A DNA stretch of 64,000 bases from Paraburkholderia caledonica NBRC 102488 (GTDB lineage Bacteria; Pseudomonadota; Gammaproteobacteria; Burkholderiales; Burkholderiaceae), in contig NZ_BAYE01000010.1 of NCBI RefSeq assembly GCF_000685095.1, forward strand, positions 124,001 through 188,000. Reading direction: 5' to 3'. The notes under the pieces were generated by a model. That model had not been told where the DNA came from, searched no databases, and worked only from the letters and a program-made list of their open reading frames with translations. Below, piece after piece: positions 35,133 through 43,610 of this stretch. Both the position numbers and the translations under genes were made by a program. Positions within the stretch are counted from its first letter, which is position 1, and the number at the start of each line of letters is the position of its first letter.

Positions 35133-36449
35133 GTGTTGAAGAAGACTTTTTTCTGGATGCTGGCCGGCGCCTTCGCGTTGTCTTCGGCGCTGCCCGTTTG
35201 CGCATTCGCGCAGGACGCCAAGGCGGTGGACGGCAACGACGCGGTGTTGATCAAACGCGGCGAATATCTCGCCACCGCCGGCGATTGTATGGCGTGTCAC
35301 ACCACTGCGAAAGGCAAGCCGTTCGCGGGCGGCCTGCCGCTCAAGGTGCCGATGCTCGGCACGATCTATTCGAGCAACATCACGCCCGACCCGCAAACGG
35401 GTATCGGCACGTGGTCGCTCGAAGACTTCGACCGCGCACTGCGCAAGGGCGTGTCGAAGGACGGCCATAATCTGTACCCGGCGATGCCGTATGTCTCCTA
35501 CGCGAAGGTCAGCGACGGCGATGTGAAGGCGCTATACGCGTACTTCCGCTACGGCGTGGCGCCGGTGCAGCAGGCTACGCGCGCGAGCGACATTGCATGG
35601 CCGCTCAACATGCGCTGGCCGCTCACCGTATGGAACTGGATGTTCCTGAAGAGTGGCCCATATCAGGCGAAGCCTCAACAGAGCACCGAGTGGAACCGCG
35701 GTGCGTATCTCGTGCAGGGGCTCGCGCATTGCAGCACGTGTCACACGCCGCGCGGCTTCGCGATGCAGGAACAGGCGCTCGATGAAACCGGCAGCGGCTT
35801 CCTCGGCGGCTCGGTGCTCGCGGATTGGGACGGCTACAACATCACGTCGTCGCCGGACAGCGGCATTGGCGGATGGAGCCGTACGCAGCTCGTGCAGTAT
35901 CTGCAAACCGGCAGCGTGCCCGGACTCGCACAGGCAGCGGGGCCGATGGCTGAGGCGGTCGAGCACAGCTTCTCGAAGATGAGCGACGCCGACATCGGCG
36001 CCATCGCGACGTATGTGCGCACGGTGCCGCCGGTCAACGACGGCGGCGGCCAGAGCGGTTCGCGCTCGCGCAGCGCGTGGGGCAAACCGTCGACGGACGT
36101 AGCGCGCCTGCGAGGCGTTGCGCTGAACGACGGCACGCTCGATCCCGGGCGGCTCTATCTGGGCAATTGCGCGACGTGCCACCAGGCGAGCGGCAAGGGA
36201 ACACCGGACGGCTACTATCCGCCGTTGCTGCATAACTCGACGGTGGGTGCGTCGAATCCCGGCAACCTGATGCAGGTCATTCTGCACGGCGTGCAACGCA
36301 AAGCCGCAGGCAACGACGTCGGCATGCCGGCCTTCGCCGCAGAGCTAAACGACGCGCAGATTGCCGCGCTCACGAACTACGTGACGACGCAGTTCGGCAA
36401 CCCCGCGGCTGCGCGCGTGAGCGAGAAGGACGTTGCCCGGCTGCGCTGA
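35133..36449 (+). CDS. Triheme cytochrome c subunit (beta) of the glucose dehydrogenase complex
   Basis: A 438-residue periplasmic c-type cytochrome with three heme sites: CMACH (from 52), CSTCH (from 200) and CATCH (from 346). The N-terminus is a signal peptide (LKKTFFWMLAGAFALSSALP, with CAFAQ at the cleavage site). It receives electrons from the FAD/Fe-S subunit and passes them to quinone or the respiratory chain. GTG at 35133 has AAGGAAG at a seven-base distance; GTG at 35127, overlapping the previous stop, is too close to it. Last of the three-gene operon; no clear terminator is seen after it. Confidence 0.92.
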   Translation: MLKKTFFWMLAGAFALSSALPVCAFAQDAKAVDGNDAVLIKRGEYLATAGDCMACHTTAKGKPFAGGLPLKVPMLGTIYSSNITPDPQTGIGTWSLEDFDRALRKGVSKDGHNLYPAMPYVSYAKVSDGDVKALYAYFRYGVAPVQQATRASDIAWPLNMRWPLTVWNWMFLKSGPYQAKPQQSTEWNRGAYLVQGLAHCSTCHTPRGFAMQEQALDETGSGFLGGSVLADWDGYNITSSPDSGIGGWSRTQLVQYLQTGSVPGLAQAAGPMAEAVEHSFSKMSDADIGAIATYVRTVPPVNDGGGQSGSRSRSAWGKPSTDVARLRGVALNDGTLDPGRLYLGNCATCHQASGKGTPDGYYPPLLHNSTVGASNPGNLMQVILHGVQRKAAGNDVGMPAFAAELNDAQIAALTNYVTTQFGNPAAARVSEKDVARLR

Positions 36450-36471
36450 GCGCGACTGCATGACCGCCTCG

Positions 36472-36684
36472 TCACGCGAGCCGTGACGAGGCACGCATTG
36501 GCGGCGGCTTCGCGGGCGGGTCGCCTTCCGGCGCGGCAGGCGGCAGCCCGCCTGGGTCGTCGTCGGGCGTTGCAGGCGGATCAGGATCGATGTTCGGAGG
36601 CGGCGGCGCCTCCGGATCGACCTCGGGCGGCATCGGCGTGTGCATGACGAACGCCACCCCATCGTGCGAGTTTGAACCGGCCAT
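36472..36684 (-). CDS. Small proline-rich protein of unknown function
   Basis: A 70-residue protein with an N-terminal MAGSNSHDGVAFVMHTPMPP followed by a Pro/Asp/Glu-rich tail containing PPPPN and DDDPGG. The ATG at 36684 has a near-perfect ribosome site, GGAGGTAACG. A much longer open frame to 37530 exists but is an artefact of composition. The protein is acidic, likely disordered and lacks membrane segments. Similar short proline-rich proteins are frequent in Burkholderia without a known role. It converges on the cytochrome gene. Confidence 0.65.
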   Translation of the reverse strand: MAGSNSHDGVAFVMHTPMPPEVDPEAPPPPNIDPDPPATPDDDPGGLPPAAPEGDPPAKPPPMRASSRLA

Positions 36685-36796
36685 CGTTACCTCCAACTTT
36701 TGTCTGATCATGCGTGCAACGCGCATGTCCCTTTGCCCCCGATCGCCCTTTGCGTAATGCGTTTCGCGCGTGGAACGGCCATTGCTGTCATTCAGC

Positions 36797-36819
36797 GCGC
36801 AATGCACCAGGCATTGTGC
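36797..36819 (+). repeat. Inverted repeat upstream of a small gene
   Basis: GCGCAATGC (36797-36805) faces GCATTGTGC (36811-36819) across five bases with one G-U type mismatch. It lies ~50 bases before the start of the next rightward gene. It could be an operator or a leader hairpin; nothing further supports either. Confidence 0.35.
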
Positions 36820-36870
36820 AGTTAAGCGTGGGGTGCTCATCGAGCATCGAAAGGGATAGGGAATACACAA

Positions 36871-37116
36871 ATGGCGCGACATAAGGCCGACGTTGCTGAC
36901 GACGACTTCGAGATTTTCGCCAGCTATCACGGAACAGGCGACGGCCGTTACGTAGGTGGACTGAAGGTCGTCCGCAGAGCGGATCGAAGGATTCTTTTTC
37001 CGTTCGACGGTGCGCCGGAAATCGGGCCGTACGAGACGGCCGACCAGGCGCGCCGTGCCGCCATCGAGTACGGCAAGCAGATCGTCGCGGCCGACCGCAA
37101 ATCGCCAGAACATTGA
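36871..37116 (+). CDS. Small hypothetical protein (81 aa)
   Basis: The product starts MARHKADVADDDFEIFASYH and has FPFDGAPEIGPYETADQARRAAIEYG, a plausible alpha/beta fold with a C-terminal helix. The mix of residues is protein-like. The ribosome site (AAGGGATAGGGAA) is moderate. I recall similar short proteins as an unnamed Burkholderia family (possibly DUF6723) but cannot confirm. It faces a leftward small gene; the purpose is unknown. Confidence 0.65.
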   Translation: MARHKADVADDDFEIFASYHGTGDGRYVGGLKVVRRADRRILFPFDGAPEIGPYETADQARRAAIEYGKQIVAADRKSPEH

Positions 37117-37136
37117 CTGCGGCGCGTCTGCGCTCG

Positions 37137-37373
37137 TCAAGGCATTCCACCGAGCGACGGCGAGATCGTGCTGCCGCGATTCGGATCGTCCGGATGTTCG
37201 TCGGGTACGGTGGGCCGCGCCGACAGCGGCGGATGACTGCGATAGCAGGTGTCGATCGAATCGTTCACTACGCACTGCGCGAACGCGTCGGCATCGCTCT
37301 TTTGCGCGAACGTATATAGCGTTCGCTCGACCTGAACTTCCGTGTCGGATATGCGAATGGTCGTCACTGTCAT
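37137..37373 (-). CDS. Small hypothetical protein (78 aa)
   Basis: The product begins MTVTTIRISDTEVQVERTLYTF and contains QKSDADAFAQCVVNDSIDTC, with two cysteines and a Pro/Ser-rich tail. The ATG at 37373 follows AAAGGGAGC at about six bases, a good ribosome site. It has no signal peptide or membrane helix. The first half looks like a small folded domain. No family is recognised. Confidence 0.6.
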   Translation of the reverse strand: MTVTTIRISDTEVQVERTLYTFAQKSDADAFAQCVVNDSIDTCYRSHPPLSARPTVPDEHPDDPNRGSTISPSLGGMP

Positions 37374-37560
37374 GAAGTGCTCCCTTTTTACAAAGATGAA
37401 TCCGAAGCTTCAGTTCTAGCGACGCAATGCACGTGCCCACTTTGCCCATGTTGCGACGCTTGCGGGCCGTAACGGGACGCCCTCGGCGTGCGTTCCGATC
37501 CAGTCCGGCAGGGTCCGTATGTTGCTGCACTCACGAGGTAGCCGATAAAAGGAGAGCGAT

Positions 37561-37821
37561 ATGCAGCCCGACACACCGCGCGAGAATTCCGGCGCTCCCG
37601 AGCTTTCGCCGGAAGTGAAAGAACGCAACAAACCGAGCGGCACGCAGTACGTGGAGCCGAGTCCCCTCGGCATCGAACCGGTCACGCAGACCGGGGTCGA
37701 CAAGCAGACCAATCCACCGCGCTCGAACGAACATCCCGAGCAGACCGCCGAGGTGCCGCTCGGCACCGGCACTCACGGCGAGCCTGCGGGCGGCGGCGGC
37801 CGCGCGTCGCACAAGAATTGA
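37561..37821 (+). CDS. Small hydrophilic protein of unknown function (86 aa)
   Basis: A Pro/Glu/Gly-rich, very hydrophilic product (SGAPELSPEVKERNKPSGTQ near the start, GGGGRASHKN at the end), probably disordered. The ATG follows AAAAGGAGAGCGAT, a strong ribosome site. The small zinc-finger gene follows 27 bases later in the same direction, so both may be co-transcribed. Composition recalls desiccation/stress proteins, which is only a suggestion. Confidence 0.65.
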   Translation: MQPDTPRENSGAPELSPEVKERNKPSGTQYVEPSPLGIEPVTQTGVDKQTNPPRSNEHPEQTAEVPLGTGTHGEPAGGGGRASHKN

Positions 37822-37848
37822 TGCGGTCAACAGCGAACGGAGAGACAT

Positions 37849-38019
37849 ATGCAACAGGACAACCAACCCCTGAACCCGGGCGATGAAGCGCCCCCCGACG
37901 CGCCCGGCGTCGGGGAAGATATCTGCCCGGCATGCAAGGGAACCGGCAAAGTAGAGGAAGTACAGTGCACCGTGTGTGGCGGCACCGGCAAAGTGCTGCA
38001 GGGCATCGGCGGCGGCTGA
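37849..38019 (+). CDS. Microprotein with paired CxxC (DnaJ-type) zinc-finger motifs (56 aa)
   Basis: A 56-residue product with a Pro/Asp-rich N-terminus, then CPACKGTGKV (Cys26, Cys29) and CTVCGGTGKV (Cys40, Cys43). These two CxxCxGxGKV units match one half of the DnaJ central zinc-binding domain, enough to bind one zinc. GGAGAGACAT precedes the ATG. Long antisense open frames cover the same region, but the motif pair is too specific for chance. It may bind unfolded protein or act as a small redox/zinc module. It lies 27 bases after the preceding small hydrophilic gene. Confidence 0.85.
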   Translation: MQQDNQPLNPGDEAPPDAPGVGEDICPACKGTGKVEEVQCTVCGGTGKVLQGIGGG

Positions 38020-38230
38020 GCGGTTTGCTCGAGCGTCGCTGTGTTGTTGTGATCGCATGGCGAGGGCGCGACCGCCGCCCGTCGCGGCGGTTTCATGCGA
38101 GTTAAATGCGTCGTGGGACCGACCTGGGCAGCGCTATGCCTCCGGAGCGGGCGCGCTTTATGCGGCGCTGCAATATCGCGCCTCGCGGCATACCACGCCG
38201 GACGCGCCCCGCTACCCACAGGAGCCAACC

Positions 38231-38776
38231 ATGCAGGAACATTCGAAGCACGGATTCGACGCAGCGCAGACCGAGTACGAAGCCTTCATGCTCGAACCGC
38301 ACGACTGGGTACCGAATAACAGCAAGCTGCCGGTCGTGATCTACAGGCAGGCAGTGGACCCCGCGATCGGCGACCTCGCCAAGGCGTTCGAGTTGCTGTT
38401 CGCACGCAACGAATGGCCGCCGCAGTGGCGCGACGGCATCTTCGACTACCACCACTTTCACTCGACCGCACACGAAGTGCTCGGCGTGTCGGACGGTTCC
38501 GCGGATGTGATAGTCGGCGGTCCGGCCGGCAAATTAGTCAGCGTGTCCGCGGGCGACGTCCTGTTGCTACCCGCCGGCACCGGCCATTGCCTGCAATCGT
38601 TCGAAGGCCGCTTCCGCGTGGTGGGGGCGTATCCGGCAGGCCAGCAGTGGGATATCCGCCGCGAAGCGCTGACCCCGCAGGAGCTTGCCGCAATGCACGC
38701 GCTGCCGTTCCCGAAGATGGACCCTGTCGACGGCAAGCACGGCCCTCTTTGCGAGCATTGGCTGAAAGCGGCCTAG
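38231..38776 (+). CDS. Cupin-domain protein
   Basis: A 181-residue single-domain cupin. The barrel motifs are seen around FDYHHFHSTAHEVLGVSDG (motif 1, His residues for metal) and SVSAGDVLLLPAGTGH (motif 2). ATG at 38231 follows CAGGAGCCAACC. This subgroup, with EPHDWVPNNSKLPVVIYRQA at the start, is common beside stress genes in proteobacteria and has no assigned reaction. Metal ligands (HxH, E, H) are present, so an isomerase or dioxygenase role is possible. Single gene, followed by transketolase. Confidence 0.85.
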   Translation: MQEHSKHGFDAAQTEYEAFMLEPHDWVPNNSKLPVVIYRQAVDPAIGDLAKAFELLFARNEWPPQWRDGIFDYHHFHSTAHEVLGVSDGSADVIVGGPAGKLVSVSAGDVLLLPAGTGHCLQSFEGRFRVVGAYPAGQQWDIRREALTPQELAAMHALPFPKMDPVDGKHGPLCEHWLKAA

Positions 38777-38909
38777 CCGCGCCCGTCGGCGCGCCTGCTA
38801 GCGCTGCAGCAACGAGCCCGATGTCACGTCGCGTGCAGATTTGCGCGCATCGGCGCATCATCCATGAGGCTTGCTGAGCTCTTCATGCGTTGTTTCCCCT
38901 GAACACCGC

Positions 38910-38943
38910 TTGCCGGCGACGTCGCGGCAGCGCGCGCCGGCAA
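38910..38943 (+). promoter_or_regulatory. Leader hairpin upstream of transketolase
   Basis: TTGCCGGCG (38910-38918) pairs perfectly with CGCCGGCAA (38935-38943) across 16 bases, ending 30 bases before the tkt ATG. It may be an operator or an mRNA structure. No T-run follows, so it is not a simple terminator. Confidence 0.4.
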
Positions 38944-38973
38944 TGTTTCCAACGGCCGAACAAGGAGTGTCCC

Positions 38974-41058
38974 ATGCAAAACGATCCCGCCCTCGATCAG
39001 TTGTGCATCAATACGATCCGCACGCTGTCGATGGACGCTGTCCAGAAGGCCAATTCCGGCCACCCCGGCACGCCAATGGCGCTTGCGCCGGTTGCCTACC
39101 ATTTGTGGCAAAACCATTTGCGCTACGACCCGGACGAGCCGTTGTGGCCCAACCGCGACCGCTTCGTACTGTCGGTCGGGCATGCGTCGATGCTGCTTTA
39201 TTCGCTGCTGCATCTGGCGAACGTGAAGGCGGTGGACGAAGACGGCAAGCCGACCGGCAAGCCCGCTGTCTCGCTGGAAGACATCGAGCGTTTCCGCCAG
39301 ATCGACAGCAAGACGCCGGGCCACCCTGAGTACCGGATGACGACGGGTGTCGAAACCACGACCGGTCCGCTCGGCCAGGGTCTGGGCAATAGCGTCGGCA
39401 TGGCGATGGCGGCCCGCTGGTACGAGAACCGCTTCAACAAACCGGACGCGCCGCTCTTCGACTACCGCGTCTACGCGCTGTGCGGCGACGGCGACATGAT
39501 GGAAGGCATCTCGCACGAAGCGGCCTCGCTCGCGGGCCATCTGAAGCTGTCCAATCTGATCTGGATCTACGACAGCAATCGCGTGACGATCGAAGGACAT
39601 ACCGACCTCGCCTATAGCGACGATGTCGAAAGCCGCTTTCGCGGCTACAACTGGCACACGCTGCATGTGAACGATGCGAACGACGCGGCGGCGCTCGAAG
39701 CCGCATTCGTCGAAGCAAAAAGCATTACCGACCGGCCGACGCTGATCGTGGTGAACAGCATTATCGGCTGGGGCGCACCCAACAAGCAGGACACGTCAGC
39801 GGCGCACGGCGAGGCGCTCGGTGTCGAGGAAGTCGCGCTCACCAAAAAGTTTTACGGCTGGCCGGAAGACAAATTCTTCTACGTGCCCGAAGGCGTGCAC
39901 GAACGTTTCGCCGCGGGCATCGGTGCGCGCGGCAAGGCGGCGCGCACCGAATGGCAGGCGAAGTACGACGCCTATAGCAAGCAATATCCGGAACTGTCGC
40001 GCGAATTCGCGCTGATCGAGGCGCATGAATTGCCGGTTGGCTGGGACAGCGACATTCCGACCTTCGACGCGGACGCCAAAGGCATGGCGTCACGCGAGTC
40101 GTCGGGCAAGGTGCTCAACGCGATTGCCGCGCGCGTTCCGTGGATGCTCGGCGGCGCGGCCGACTTGGCGCCGTCCACGAAAACGAATCTGAAATTCGAG
40201 GGCGCGGGCAGCTTCGAGCATGACAATTACGGCGGCCGGAATCTGCATTTCGGCATTCGCGAGCATGGAATGGGCGCGGTGGTCAACGGCCTCGCGTTGT
40301 CCAATTTGCGGCCGTTCGGTTCGACATTCCTGATTTTCAGCGACTACATGAAGCCGCCGATCCGCCTGTCGGCGATCATGGAAGTCGAGTCGATCTATGT
40401 GTTCACCCACGATTCGATCGGCGTCGGCGAAGATGGCCCGACGCACCAGCCTATCGAGCAATTGGCGTCGCTGCGCGGCGTTCCCGGCTTAACGGTGCTG
40501 CGTCCGGGCGATGCAAACGAAGTAGCCGAAGCGTGGCGCGTCGCAGTCACGCAAAAGCGGCGTCCTTCGTGCATCGTCGTGTCGCGACAGGCGCTGCCGA
40601 CTCTCGACCGCAGCCGTTATGCATCGGCCGAGGGTGTGAAGAAGGGCGCCTATGTGCTCGCCGACGCGCCCGACGGACAGAAGCCGCAAGTCATTCTGCT
40701 CGCGACGGGCAGCGAGTTGTCGATTTGCGTCGACGCGTACGAGAAACTGAAGAGCGAGGGCATTGCCGCGCGAGTGGTGTCGATGCCGTCATGGGATCTG
40801 TTCGAGCGGCAGGACGAAGCCTATCAGGACGCGGTGCTGCCGCCCGACATCGACGCGCGCGTGGCCGTCGAGCAGGCCGCCTCGCTGGGCTGGGACCGAT
40901 ACGTCGGCCGGCTCGGCGCGCAAGTGGTGATGCACACGTTCGGCGCGTCCGCGCCGCTTTCCGATCTGAAGAAGAAATTCGGCTTCACGCCCGAGCATGT
41001 GTACGAAGCTGCAAAACAGCAGATCGCGCGGGTGCAGGCAAAGCGCAGCCAGGAGTAG
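38974..41058 (+). CDS. tkt: Transketolase
   Basis: A 694-residue TPP enzyme that moves two-carbon units between sugar phosphates in the pentose phosphate pathway. Sequence marks are NSGHPGTPM, the TPP motif starting CGDGDMMEGISHEA, TGPLGQG, and the pyrimidine-domain HDSIGVGEDGPTHQP. FRGYNWHTLHVNDAND belongs to the family core. ATG at 38974 follows AAGGAG; the open frame from 38890 is leader. Burkholderia often carries tkt next to gapA; here it stands alone and ends at an intrinsic terminator. Confidence 0.95.
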   Translation: MQNDPALDQLCINTIRTLSMDAVQKANSGHPGTPMALAPVAYHLWQNHLRYDPDEPLWPNRDRFVLSVGHASMLLYSLLHLANVKAVDEDGKPTGKPAVSLEDIERFRQIDSKTPGHPEYRMTTGVETTTGPLGQGLGNSVGMAMAARWYENRFNKPDAPLFDYRVYALCGDGDMMEGISHEAASLAGHLKLSNLIWIYDSNRVTIEGHTDLAYSDDVESRFRGYNWHTLHVNDANDAAALEAAFVEAKSITDRPTLIVVNSIIGWGAPNKQDTSAAHGEALGVEEVALTKKFYGWPEDKFFYVPEGVHERFAAGIGARGKAARTEWQAKYDAYSKQYPELSREFALIEAHELPVGWDSDIPTFDADAKGMASRESSGKVLNAIAARVPWMLGGAADLAPSTKTNLKFEGAGSFEHDNYGGRNLHFGIREHGMGAVVNGLALSNLRPFGSTFLIFSDYMKPPIRLSAIMEVESIYVFTHDSIGVGEDGPTHQPIEQLASLRGVPGLTVLRPGDANEVAEAWRVAVTQKRRPSCIVVSRQALPTLDRSRYASAEGVKKGAYVLADAPDGQKPQVILLATGSELSICVDAYEKLKSEGIAARVVSMPSWDLFERQDEAYQDAVLPPDIDARVAVEQAASLGWDRYVGRLGAQVVMHTFGASAPLSDLKKKFGFTPEHVYEAAKQQIARVQAKRSQE

Positions 41059-41099
41059 TGCGTAAGCTGTAACCTGAGCAGCGGCGGAAGCAGCAGCGA

Positions 41100-41132
41100 A
41101 AAAGCCGGCGGTATGAAAACCGCTGGCTTTTT
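41100..41132 (+). terminator. Rho-independent terminator, bidirectional
   Basis: GCCGGCGGT (41104-41112) pairs with ACCGCTGGC (41119-41127, one G-U pair) around ATGAAA, followed by TTTTT. An A-run precedes the stem, so it can also end the leftward lipoprotein gene that stops at 41197. Confidence 0.9.
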
Positions 41133-41196
41133 ATCGAGCGTCGGCGCTGACTGTGAGAAGGCGCAAGCCGTTGTGTCCGACCCGCTTCAGCTCAAT

Positions 41197-42282
41197 TCAA
41201 TTCGCCGGAATCGTCACAACAGGCGCTTTGCTGCTCGTATCTGCCTCCGCGAGCGCCATCAGGTTTTGCACGACCGTGAATGCGTATTTCGAGTCGAAGT
41301 CGTTGCGATCGACCCAGTATGACGACGTCCCGTACGGAATCATCACGTACGCATTGTCAGGCGCACTCTCGCCCGAGTGAATGATGATCGTCGGTCTCGT
41401 TTCTCCGCCGATGAGGCCTACGGTCGGCTTCGTCGACCCGTCGGTTATGCGCTCGACGGGCACCTGCACCTGTGCACCGAGATCGGTCAGGATGCCTAGC
41501 ACCGAGCGCGTCACCATCGGAATCTTGTCCGCTTTCTGCCATGCGGAAGAAGGCCCGTAGACGATCTCGTAGCTCCGCGTTTTCGACGACAGATGCAGCA
41601 ACTTGCGCACGCGGGCCAGATCGGCCGCCGTTTGCGGCGACTCGCCGCTCGTGGTCGCTCCCATCACCAGAAACACGCTCATCTGCTCGTTTTTCGTGCC
41701 CACGTTGCGCGATTCGACGTTCAACTCGCCTGCTAGTTGCAGGCGGCGCAGCGAACGCAGCAACTCGAAAAAGCCGGGCGCGCCCGCGCTGTTTTCTCCG
41801 CCGAGCGCATTGCCGTTCTGCAAGCCTCCCACCGATTGCGCAGTGATGCGCAAGAGCAGGTCGATTGGAATGCCGCCTTCGGCGAGAGGCAGCACGAGTG
41901 CGGGCGCAAGCGGCCGGATGTAAGCGGAGGCGAACGCTTCGCCGGTCGTCGGCGTGAACGTAAAGGTAGGGTGATTCGAATACGACACGCTGCCGGTGGC
42001 GAGTGCGTAGTTCGGCTGGCTGCCGGAGCCCGCGTTAGCGGTCGCGCCGCCGCTGGCGTCGAACGTGTAGGCGGCGATGATGCTGCTGACAGTCAGAAAC
42101 GCAGGCGCGTCGCCATAACGAAGGCCGACCACCGCCGCAAGAATCTCGCGTTTCTTCGCGTCGCCGAGTGCACGCGCATAGTCGACCTGATCGGCTTTCA
42201 GGCGCGAGGGTCCGATATGCACGCAGGCAGAGGAAAGACATGCCGCGCAAAGCGCGGCGGCGACCGAAGCGGTTCTTACCAT
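41197..42282 (-). CDS. Predicted lipoprotein of unknown function (361 aa)
   Basis: The N-terminus MVRTASVAAALCAACLSSAC is a lipoprotein signal with lipobox LSSAC; Cys20 would be lipidated. No Asp follows the Cys, so outer-membrane sorting is likely. The body begins with an alpha-helical DQVDYARALGDAKKREIL, then a Gly/Ala/Ser-rich middle (TFTPTTGEAFASAY) and a C-terminal alpha/beta part containing YEIVYGPSSAWQKADKIPMVTRSVLGILTDLG. I do not recognise the family. It stands alone between a terminator and zapE. Function unknown. Confidence 0.75.
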   Translation of the reverse strand: MVRTASVAAALCAACLSSACVHIGPSRLKADQVDYARALGDAKKREILAAVVGLRYGDAPAFLTVSSIIAAYTFDASGGATANAGSGSQPNYALATGSVSYSNHPTFTFTPTTGEAFASAYIRPLAPALVLPLAEGGIPIDLLLRITAQSVGGLQNGNALGGENSAGAPGFFELLRSLRRLQLAGELNVESRNVGTKNEQMSVFLVMGATTSGESPQTAADLARVRKLLHLSSKTRSYEIVYGPSSAWQKADKIPMVTRSVLGILTDLGAQVQVPVERITDGSTKPTVGLIGGETRPTIIIHSGESAPDNAYVMIPYGTSSYWVDRNDFDSKYAFTVVQNLMALAEADTSSKAPVVTIPAN

Positions 42283-42521
42283 GTTGATAAAAGGGCGGAA
42301 CGCATATCCGCTGAAGAATGAGTGCGCAACGGCGGTAGCAGGTCGTGTTCCCGGACGCGTGGTGGGCGCGCGTGAAGAAGGGTGTAATCGAGGCTACACA
42401 GCGCGATTTGCGGCACTACGCAGTGAGGAACGCTTCGCGAACCGGTTAGGCGAATGACGCGAACGACCATGGCCTTTGCAAGAATTGCAGCCCCGCTTTG
42501 CGCATAGCCAAACCTGCTCGG

Positions 42522-43610
42522 TTAGCGCTCAGGCGCACTCGCCGCGGACGCGTCCGTCGCCTCTTCGAGCGTGCTGCGATAAGCGCGCGATTGCATCTCC
42601 GCGAGCCGGCTCAGCGTTCTCGATAGATCATGCGCGCCTTCGAGTCCTCGCAAGGCCGCATGAATCGGCTCGTCCGATGCGATGAAAAGCGCACGCTTGC
42701 GGTCGTAAAGAATGTCGACCAGCCACACGAGCCGCTGCAACGTGTGCGCTTTCGTGAGCCATTCAGTATGCAGGTTATCGACTATGAGTCCATGCCATCG
42801 CTCGGCGAGGTCCAGATAGTCGAGATGCGAACGGCTGGCCACACACAGTGTTTCGAAGTCGGCCCACAGCAGCGCCGCGCCCACCGCGTGTGCCGCGAGC
42901 GGACGTCCTGCGGCACTGATTTTCGTCGATTCGAATGCGCCGCTGCTTTCGTAGCGCAGGAAGATTTCACGCAGCGCGTTGTGAGCGGCTGCATCGAGCG
43001 GGGCGAACAAGTGCGGCGTGTCATGCTGTTCGCCGCCGAAGCGATAGTCGCGCGCGCCGTCGAAATGGATCACGCGGAAATGCCGCTTGATCTGCTCGAT
43101 GGTGGGCAGGAAACGCTCGTGAAACTCGGGGTCGGATAAAAGGCCGTCGGGCGCATAGTTCGATGTCAGCATGATGCGCGTGCCGAGCCTGATCGCCGTG
43201 TCGAGAAAGCGGCCCATCAGAAACGCGTCCGCGATATCGTGCACGTGGAATTCGTCGAAGCATAGCAACTCTATGCCATCGAGCCATTGCTTCGACACGG
43301 AGCCGAGCCTGTCGTCGCCACGCGGTTTGTTCACGAGGCGCTGGTTCATCTCGCGGAGAAACTCGTGAAAATGCAGGCGCCGCTTCTGGCAATCCGCGAG
43401 TTCGAACGCGGTATCGACCACGAGACTCTTGCCGCGTCCAGGCAGTCCATGGCAATACACACCCTGATATCGCGATTCAACGCAGCTTGCTGCGGACCCA
43501 GCCAGAGCGCCGAGCGCCGCGATTGCGTCGCGCTGCCTCGCATCCGGCACGATGCCGCGCGCGGCGAGACTGCTGGTAATGTCCGCTTCTTCGAACATGC
43601 GCGCGCTCAT
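42522..43610 (-). CDS. zapE: Cell division protein ZapE (AFG1-like ATPase)
   Basis: A 362-residue AAA-type ATPase. Walker A is GLPGRGKS (55-62) and Walker B LLCFDEF (115-121), followed by HVHDIADAFLMGRFLD, the ZapE/AFG1 hallmark. RIMLTSNYAPDGLL is the sensor 1 region. ZapE acts on FtsZ during constriction under stress. Its ATG overlaps the stop of the hybrid kinase gene by four bases (ATGA), so it is probably the third gene of the rsbQ-like/kinase operon. A second zapE elsewhere in the genome is possible, since this copy lies in a signalling operon. Confidence 0.9.
   Translation of the reverse strand: MSARMFEEADITSSLAARGIVPDARQRDAIAALGALAGSAASCVESRYQGVYCHGLPGRGKSLVVDTAFELADCQKRRLHFHEFLREMNQRLVNKPRGDDRLGSVSKQWLDGIELLCFDEFHVHDIADAFLMGRFLDTAIRLGTRIMLTSNYAPDGLLSDPEFHERFLPTIEQIKRHFRVIHFDGARDYRFGGEQHDTPHLFAPLDAAAHNALREIFLRYESSGAFESTKISAAGRPLAAHAVGAALLWADFETLCVASRSHLDYLDLAERWHGLIVDNLHTEWLTKAHTLQRLVWLVDILYDRKRALFIASDEPIHAALRGLEGAHDLSRTLSRLAEMQSRAYRSTLEEATDASAASAPER

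Noticed and set aside
36685..37530. Long leftward frame covering several small genes
   Set aside because: Low-quality, Arg/Ser-rich translation; only the last 70 codons have a ribosome site and plausible start.
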